A DNA stretch of 11,843 bases from Desulfobacterales bacterium (GTDB taxonomy: Bacteria; Desulfobacterota; Desulfobacteria; Desulfobacterales; 4be13): contig JAOZLU010000173.1 in NCBI GenBank assembly GCA_029934695.1, forward strand, positions 1 to 11,843, given 5' to 3'. How positions within the stretch are numbered: the stretch's first letter is position 1; the number at the start of each line of letters is the position of its first letter. Both the position numbers and the translations under genes were made by a program. The notes under the pieces are model-generated. The model had not been told where the DNA came from and did not search any database. It saw only the letters and a program-made list of their open reading frames with translations. This document shows positions 8,001-11,843 of the stretch, one piece after another.

Positions 8001-8426
8001 GAGCAGGTATTGATCGAATGTATGGGCAATGCGCAATGAGAGTTGAAGTCGTTTGAGTGATTCTCCGGTTCCTCTCAGGTAGCTTCGGAGATTTTTAAAT
8101 GCCGGTTTTGTGATGCAGGACGGCAGAAGTTTCATAATCTTCCAAGTCATTATTTCAGGGGCATAAGGCGATTCTTCGGGAATATCCGGCATAAGTTTCC
8201 GAAAATTTTCCTCATACACAAATTTGTTGGGAAAAAGAAATCTGACATTTGCACAGATGCCGTGGTACCTGGCAAGCTCCATGGACACCCACCGTTCCAT
8301 GCCTTTGCTCTGGACAACAATGATTTCCTTATCCAACGGCGATTTCAGGGGCCTGCTCAAAATTTCAGCCAATGCCTGTGCGAGAATTTCCAGGCGATTG
8401 CTGGTGAAAAGCTTGAATTGTTTCAT
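5094..8426 (-). CDS. recC: Exodeoxyribonuclease V gamma subunit, RecC
   Basis: A 1110-residue protein matching RecC throughout; E. coli RecC is about 1122 residues. RecC is the scaffold of RecBCD: it splits the duplex, channels both strands and reads Chi. Its helicase-like and nuclease-like folds are catalytically dead. Recognisable stretches are the N-terminal FTSNRLEILAQAL start, NPCEQYWGDI (about 245-255), GDILVMTPDIEKY (about 381-393), IPFSIADRSLR (about 410-420), GLPGLPENTWR, the GFDLMAKRPERGD segment with NDDRYLFLES (about 668-695), and the start of the C-terminal nuclease-like domain, LCSFFSNPAKFLLNQRLGIY (about 820-845). The natural C terminus appears present, so it is not truncated. 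The start at 8426 is 10 bases past the upstream stop, with a weak GAAG site, so translational coupling is likely. recB does not follow it. Confidence 0.95.
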   Translation of the reverse strand: MKQFKLFTSNRLEILAQALAEILSRPLKSPLDKEIIVVQSKGMERWVSMELARYHGICANVRFLFPNKFVYEENFRKLMPDIPEESPYAPEIMTWKIMKLLPSCITKPAFKNLRSYLRGTGESLKRLQLSLRIAHTFDQYLLFRPKMIFDWEKGRENHWQAILWRELIRGSEEKHRAALAKLFFGMLEKGQSLPDRGQLLLPFSPVSPFSFQRISVFGISSLPRFHIQVLDAISHFAEVNLFLMNPCEQYWGDILSNSEKKRLTDKQTAQDIGREYLYLEQGNSLLASMGMLGRDFFDLINEFASEDYSNFEDPGEPALLLSLQSDILNLRERGAEQEEKTVISEDDASIQIHSCHSPMREIEVLHDRLLGMFQNDPDLMPGDILVMTPDIEKYSPYIQTVFDLPGNDPRRIPFSIADRSLRLESRVVDTFIRILDLGGSRFGAAQVLSVLEYPAVYQRFDLSEADIDMIRRWVQDTRIRWGIDEQNRRSLGLPGLPENTWRTGLERLLLGFAMPGEEEKMFKGILPYDFIEGNEAAVLGKFLEFTDRLFSCMKSLERLQSLSEWSDTLKAILDGFFNINEDTEDETEAVRQVLNGLAEMQDRSGFDEKADIHVIRSHLANYLQKEGSGFGFIAGGVTFCAMLPMRSIPFKVLCLVGMDSDAYPRQSKTLGFDLMAKRPERGDPSLRNDDRYLFLESVLSAREKLYISYMGQSIRDNSDIPPSVLVSEIMDYIEKGFEIPEKNILSDHIVVKHRLQAFSPEYFKCGEVSGDFIMKHKNTSKPQQLFSYSKENLRAARCLMEPREPPRPFISKGISDPEAERKTIHLRELCSFFSNPAKFLLNQRLGIYLNEGESVLEEKEPFDVKGLEKYALDQSLIGKKLDGQNLEQFFALKKASGELPHGTAGACIYEKLARGVDGFVRKITPYIQGMPLKPVELDLSLNGFKLNGRVEDIYPQRMIHYRYAKVKAKDRVRIWIHHLALNSIQTDNYPQTSMLAGSDSVWEYAPMEGSKEILEKLMKIYWSSLKKPLHFFPKASWEYAEQLIEKGRSPENALAGAQKIWRGNDYRRGEIDEDSYFQMCFNQNDPLDSEFQGAALDIFEPVINAQKKVA

Positions 8427-8436
8427 CGTATTTTCT

Positions 8437-10137
8437 TCACATAAATATGGAGTGCCCCTTAGGCAGGCTCAGGGGCCGGCCCATATGCATCAGGCTAAGA
8501 CTGCCGGACGGGGTTTGCAACCCCGTCCAGGGGCCGGCCCCTGAGCCTGTCGAAGGGAGATAGTCATCCAGACTCCCGCACTGCCAATCCGAGATTGTGC
8601 GTTTGGCAGTATCAAAATTGATGCCCATCAGCCAGATACGCCGTCCGTCTTCCAAATATTTCTCATAATACTTTTTTTCCAGAATCTGTCTGATGGCCTG
8701 TTTTGCGCTCCGGTTGCACTTGAGTTCGATAATATAGACCTTGTCATCAAATTCAACTGCAATGTCTGCCCTGCCATGACTGGTCAGCACCTCTGTATGT
8801 GCGGAAATCCCGGAGGCCGAAAGCATGAGATAGAAAACAGTATGGTAATAGTCTTCGCCCTGGTTCGCAATCTGAACATAAGGGATTGAGGCCAGAATGC
8901 TTTTCACCGCGTTGACAAAGTCTTCTGTCCTTTCCTCATTCAGACAGACATGGAGCCGTCTGTATGTGTCCCTAAGCCGTCTGTCTTTCAGCCGGACAAG
9001 ACGGTTGTAGAGATAAGAGAGAAACGACGTTTTCACCTCCCGGTTGGGATAACCCAAATGATACAGAATATCGTCATAATGCCGAATTGTGATATATCCG
9101 GTTTGGAACAGCAGGGGTTCCAATTCCAGATCATCAAGTTCATACACAGAGAATCTCTCTTTTGACAGGGCCAGGTTTTCAATGTCAGCGACCGGATAAT
9201 CCTGTTCTTTTATCAAATTTATCAGAAAACTCGGAGTGGCGGTTTCAAACCAGTAGTTGTCAAATTTGTCCGCATCAAAGAGTTTTATCACGGAAAACGG
9301 ATTATAGACGCTGGTTTCACTGTTCGTAAAACGATATCCGTCATACCAGTCCCGAATTTTCCGAATGACCTCTTCTTTGCCAAGATTCAGCTTTTCACTT
9401 AACTGATTAATATTGCTTTCAAAACAACATAAAAGCTCCGCCTCTGTATAACCCATGATCCCGTCGTATTTCTCCTGCATGGAGATGTCGTTCAGGTTGT
9501 TCAGATCCGAAAAGATACTCACCCTTGCGAATCTGGATATCCCGGTAATGAACACAAAACGCAGCACTGCGGACACATCCTCTGCTTTCAGTACGCCAAA
9601 AAACTGTTTCAGGATATCCCGGTTTTCTTTGGCAATGGAGAGGTGCGTCTTGCCTTTTCCCAGATGCTCAATCAGGGGTTTGTCATATTCATCTGCCAGA
9701 ATAACCACAGATTCGTCATATTTTTCAGCAAGCTGGGTGAGGAATGTGGCAAAGCAGTCTGGAAGCAGCCGGCCGGAATTTCTGATTCCATGCGCTTCGG
9801 ATAATTGGACGATCCGCGCCAACAGGCTTTGCTCCAGCTTTTCAGGGCTCGTCATGCTGATCCGGCTGAAATCAATCTTTACGACCGGATACTTCTTCCA
9901 TTCCCGGCGAGCCTGATCTATCCACAGGTTTTTGAATAAATCCCTTTGCCCCTCAAAGAGACAGCTCAGGGTAGAAACGAGTAGGGACTTTCCGAATCTC
10001 CGGGGCCGGGCCAAAAAATAAAATCCCTGCGGAGGACGTATCATTTCGTAAATGTACCGGGTTTTGTCCACATATAAAAAATCCCCTGTGATCATCTTTT
10101 TAAAATTTTGAATGCCTACAGGGAGAAATTTTGTCAT
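8437..10137 (-). CDS. AAA-ATPase-like / PD-(D/E)XK nuclease-like protein (DUF1703 type)
   Basis: A 566-residue two-domain protein of a family common and often multi-copy in Bacteroidetes and sulfate reducers, with no settled function. The N-terminal AAA-ATPase-like domain has an atypical Walker A, RPRRFGKSLL at 44-53 (K50, S51), and Walker B VVILADEYDKP at 144-154 (D149, E150). The C-terminal PD-(D/E)XK nuclease-like domain shows D458 in HGRADIAVE, E471-x-K473 in YIIELK and Q484, the expected active-site set, followed by KKYYEKY. It should therefore both bind ATP and cut DNA if active, though neither has been shown for this family as far as I know. ATG 10135-10137 has a consensus AGGAGG 8 bases upstream. 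Residues about 528-566 are not family sequence: they are translated from an inverted-repeat element at 8456-8557 that supplied the present C-terminal tail. The gene directly precedes recC. Confidence 0.9.
   Translation of the reverse strand: MTKFLPVGIQNFKKMITGDFLYVDKTRYIYEMIRPPQGFYFLARPRRFGKSLLVSTLSCLFEGQRDLFKNLWIDQARREWKKYPVVKIDFSRISMTSPEKLEQSLLARIVQLSEAHGIRNSGRLLPDCFATFLTQLAEKYDESVVILADEYDKPLIEHLGKGKTHLSIAKENRDILKQFFGVLKAEDVSAVLRFVFITGISRFARVSIFSDLNNLNDISMQEKYDGIMGYTEAELLCCFESNINQLSEKLNLGKEEVIRKIRDWYDGYRFTNSETSVYNPFSVIKLFDADKFDNYWFETATPSFLINLIKEQDYPVADIENLALSKERFSVYELDDLELEPLLFQTGYITIRHYDDILYHLGYPNREVKTSFLSYLYNRLVRLKDRRLRDTYRRLHVCLNEERTEDFVNAVKSILASIPYVQIANQGEDYYHTVFYLMLSASGISAHTEVLTSHGRADIAVEFDDKVYIIELKCNRSAKQAIRQILEKKYYEKYLEDGRRIWLMGINFDTAKRTISDWQCGSLDDYLPSTGSGAGPWTGLQTPSGSLSLMHMGRPLSLPKGHSIFM
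8456..8557. mobile_element. 102-base inverted-repeat element (MITE/REP-like) at the 3' end of the ATPase/nuclease gene
   Basis: The 26-base ends 8456-8481 and 8532-8557 are inverted repeats matching at 24 of 26 positions, built around CAGGCTCAGGGGCCGGCC. Inside is a second, perfect hairpin: 8506-8515 with 8519-8528, a 10-base-pair stem GGACGGGGTT/AACCCCGTCC with loop TGC. Both cores resemble palindromic repeats I recall as dispersed in many bacterial genomes, translated in frames such as LRQAQGP; that is recollection, not a search. It encodes no protein of its own. No target-site duplication is obvious at its edges. It is read through in frame as the tail of the ATPase/nuclease, whose stop lies 17 bases beyond. 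Confidence 0.8.
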
Positions 10138-10316
10138 GATTATATCCTCCTGAAACGCTCCGATTCATCTTTATCCCCTGTGAGGCTGGCGTGCGGTTCA
10201 TATCGTCTAACATCCGCATGGGAATTTATGAATCATCAGTGTTGGTTTGAAAGCGTGAAAATTATCTGCGAAATCCGCTTCATCTGCACTGAATCTGCGG
10301 TTCAAAGATAGCGATA
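10138..10316. other. Intergenic stretch with a short degenerate tandem repeat
   Basis: The gap between the exported-protein gene and the ATPase/nuclease has no gene. ATCTGC or ATCCGC recurs at 10264, 10273, 10282 and 10293, a decayed 9-to-11-base repeat on the + strand. AGGAGG for the ATPase/nuclease lies at 10151-10146. No clear terminator or promoter was found. Confidence 0.5.
10146..10151 (-). promoter_or_regulatory. Consensus ribosome binding site of the ATPase/nuclease gene
   Basis: AGGAGG on the minus strand, 8 bases before the ATG at 10135-10137. It is much stronger than the sites before recC and recD, which suggests the leading gene of the transcript sets the initiation rate and fixes its start codon. 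Confidence 0.8.
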
Positions 10317-10781
10317 CTAATAATCAGCAGGTTTAAAAGACGCAACCTTTACCACAAGCCCTGTGGGAGCATTGGGGAAATCCTTTGTCAGTCCGGTACC
10401 GGAGCCTTTCTTCGATGCCCAGTACGGGCTTATCATCGTGGCTGCGGTCAGTTCAAATGTTTTTGTGTCTCCTTTGGCCAGACAGTTTATCAAAAAATCT
10501 TTTCTGCCCAGCGTAACAGAGGCATCTGTCCATTTTCCATTTGCAGCTCTTTTTGAACACCCGGAGCAATCCGTGCTGATGACAACATCCCTGACATCTT
10601 TGATGCCGGTATTTTCAACTTTTCCTTTTACCCGCAATGCCAACCCTTCTTTGCCTGACTTCTCAACAAAAAACCGATATTCAGCAATAATGACTCTGTA
10701 ATCCGCGGCCATGCAGGTCGCTGCAAACAAACTCGCAATAGCCATACATGCGGCCATTTCCAGAAAGATACGATGTTTCAT
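10317..10781 (-). CDS. Small exported protein of unknown function
   Basis: A 154-residue protein I do not recognise. With the start at 10781 it opens with a Sec-type signal peptide: MKHR, a hydrophobic core FLEMAACMAIASLFAATC, and a likely signal peptidase I cut after CMA before ADYRV. The mature part, about 130 residues, appears beta-rich; LRVKGKVENTGIKDVRDVVIST resembles the Ig-like modules that handle extracytoplasmic ligands or scaffolding. It has a DCSGC pair and one further cysteine (LINCLAKGD), which could form a disulfide or bind metal; there is no CxxCH haem site. The frame stays open 12 codons upstream to 10817, but AGGAG 7 bases before 10781 and the signal peptide fix the later start. 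It lies 59 bases after the sigma-54 activator gene on the same strand and may be co-transcribed. Confidence 0.75.
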   Translation of the reverse strand: MKHRIFLEMAACMAIASLFAATCMAADYRVIIAEYRFFVEKSGKEGLALRVKGKVENTGIKDVRDVVISTDCSGCSKRAANGKWTDASVTLGRKDFLINCLAKGDTKTFELTAATMISPYWASKKGSGTGLTKDFPNAPTGLVVKVASFKPADY

Positions 10782-10788
10782 AAAAATT

Positions 10789-10793
10789 CTCCT
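10789..10793 (-). promoter_or_regulatory. Ribosome binding site that sets the start of the exported protein
   Basis: AGGAG on the minus strand stands 7 bases before the ATG at 10779-10781. No comparable site precedes the in-frame ATG at 10815-10817, and starting there would bury the signal peptide behind 12 charged and polar residues. Confidence 0.75.
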
Positions 10794-10840
10794 GATGGTC
10801 AAATTTTTTTCTGTCATTCCTATGCTCGCCGGATATCCCC

Positions 10841-11843
10841 TCAGCGATACTGAGAATAATCAACGCTGTATTTTTTCGCCTTATAGCCAAACTTTCTCAC
10901 TGTTGTTTTGAGCAGTTCGGCAGCCTGGGTAATATTCCCCCGCGTATTCTTGAACGCGTCAATGATCATTTCTTTTTCCAGATTCGCCACTGCTCCATCT
11001 AAGGAATGCACAGGCAAAGTGCCTGATTCTTTGCCGGTTTGAAGCGTTGGCGGTAAGTGGTAGCTGTTAATAACGCCTTGTTCGCACAAAAGCACGGAGC
11101 GTTCAATACAGTTTTCAAGCTCTCTCACATTTCCGGGCCAGTGATAATCCATGAGCATGTCAATGGCAGGCGTGGAAAACCGCCGGATATCCTTGTCATT
11201 TTCAATGGCATATTTCTCAAGAAAATGATCAGCCAGAAGCAGCACATCTGTTTTCCGTTCCCGCAGAGGAGGGATATAAATCGGAAAAACATTCAGGCGA
11301 TAATACAGATCCCCCCTGAATGTCTCGTCCTCCACTGCCTGTTCCAGATTCTTGTTGCTGGCGGCAATCACGCGAATATCCGTCTTGATGGTCTTATGCC
11401 CGCCGACACGCTCAAATTCCTTTTCCTGGAGGACACGGAGAAGACGGACCTGAACGTCAGGGCTGACGGATCCGATTTCGTCAAGGAAAATGGTTCCCTG
11501 ATGAGCCATCTCGAATTTTCCCAGTTTCTGCCTGACAGCCCCGGTAAAAGAGCCTTTTTCATGGCCGAAGAGTTCGCTTTCAATCAGATTGACGGGAATC
11601 GCCGCACAGTTCATTTTGACAAAAGGTCCTTTTGTCCTGAGGCTGTTGTAATGAATGGAATTGGCGACAAGTTCTTTCCCAGTCCCGCTTTCTCCCCGGA
11701 TCAGCACAGTGGCGTTGCTTTTTGAAACCTGTGAGATATTATGAAAAACCTCCCGCATTTTGTTGCTGTTGCCAATAATATTGGTAATGCGGTATTTGTT
11801 CTCCAGTTCGTTTCTGAGTCTTTTGTTCTCTTCTCTTAATCGC
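10841..11843 (-). CDS. Sigma-54-dependent transcriptional activator, NifA-like (5' end beyond window)
   Basis: The frame is open to the right edge, so only the last 333 residues are visible and any N-terminal sensor domain is missing. Residues below count from the first complete codon. Residues 1-28 are a charged linker (LREENKRLRNELENKY, then NIIGNS) that normally joins a sensor, often GAF in NifA, to the AAA+ core. The core has Walker A GESGTGKE (50-57), the sigma-54 contact loop as GSFTGA (97-102), Walker B TIFLDEIG (117-124), FRGDLYYRLNVFPI (175-188) and GNVRELENC (237-245). A Fis-type helix-turn-helix (about 302-328, GNITQAAELLK...FGYKAKKY) ends it. The core reads like NifA of sulfate- and metal-reducing bacteria, but no nif gene is in view, so a different regulon is possible. 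An internal ATG at 11758 is not the start. A 5-base hairpin, CTCAG/CTGAG at 10840-10854, overlaps the stop. Confidence 0.93.
   Translation of the reverse strand, partial: RLREENKRLRNELENKYRITNIIGNSNKMREVFHNISQVSKSNATVLIRGESGTGKELVANSIHYNSLRTKGPFVKMNCAAIPVNLIESELFGHEKGSFTGAVRQKLGKFEMAHQGTIFLDEIGSVSPDVQVRLLRVLQEKEFERVGGHKTIKTDIRVIAASNKNLEQAVEDETFRGDLYYRLNVFPIYIPPLRERKTDVLLLADHFLEKYAIENDKDIRRFSTPAIDMLMDYHWPGNVRELENCIERSVLLCEQGVINSYHLPPTLQTGKESGTLPVHSLDGAVANLEKEMIIDAFKNTRGNITQAAELLKTTVRKFGYKAKKYSVDYSQYR

Noticed and set aside
5094..8426. Possibility that the large protein is AddB or RecB rather than RecC
   Set aside because: It lacks the UvrD-type Walker A and other helicase motifs and the nuclease motif expected of RecB or AddB, while matching RecC-specific stretches along its length.
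8456..8557. CRISPR-like or tRNA-like structure suggested by the strong hairpins
   Set aside because: There is only one unit with inverted ends, no spaced direct repeats and no cloverleaf; it is an inverted-repeat element.
10782..10817. Twelve-codon N-terminal extension of the exported protein
   Set aside because: AGGAG 7 bases before the ATG at 10781 and the signal peptide beginning there point to the shorter form.

Overview
The window looks like chromosomal DNA of a free-living Gram-negative bacterium. The NifA-type sigma-54 activator, the ATPase/nuclease of the DUF1703 kind, the family 4 uracil-DNA glycosylase and the small palindromic repeats together suggest an anaerobic Desulfobacterota-like genome (Desulfonema/Desulfobacteraceae style). 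That assignment is an inference from gene content and was not tested by any search.

Layout. At 1-1114 a lone tyrosine recombinase is read rightwards from a good sigma-70-type promoter. Its 5' end carries a collapsed tandem duplication, and its first half is clearly AT-richer than its second. About 500 bases without a convincing gene follow (1115-1613), then a class I SAM-dependent methyltransferase (1614-2339, +). Everything to the right is on the minus strand: a family 4-type uracil-DNA glycosylase (2423-3151), a pair of structured repeats that includes a probable terminator (3193-3315), recD (3322-5034), recC (5094-8426), an AAA-ATPase/PD-(D/E)XK protein (8437-10137), a small exported protein (10317-10781), and the C-terminal part of a NifA-like sigma-54 activator that runs off the right edge (10841-11843).

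How the genes fit. On the minus strand the ATPase/nuclease, recC and recD are packed with gaps of 10 and 59 bases and end in a hairpin plus T-run, so they look like one transcription unit. RecC and RecD are two of the three RecBCD subunits. recB, the helicase/nuclease partner that normally sits between or beside them, is not in the window. Whether it lies elsewhere, was deleted, or is functionally replaced is the main question here. The last 39 residues of the ATPase/nuclease come almost entirely from a 102-base inverted-repeat element that landed at the end of the gene, directly before recC. The glycosylase beyond the terminator is a second DNA-repair gene, probably expressed separately. No RNA genes, CRISPR arrays or complete insertion sequences were seen.
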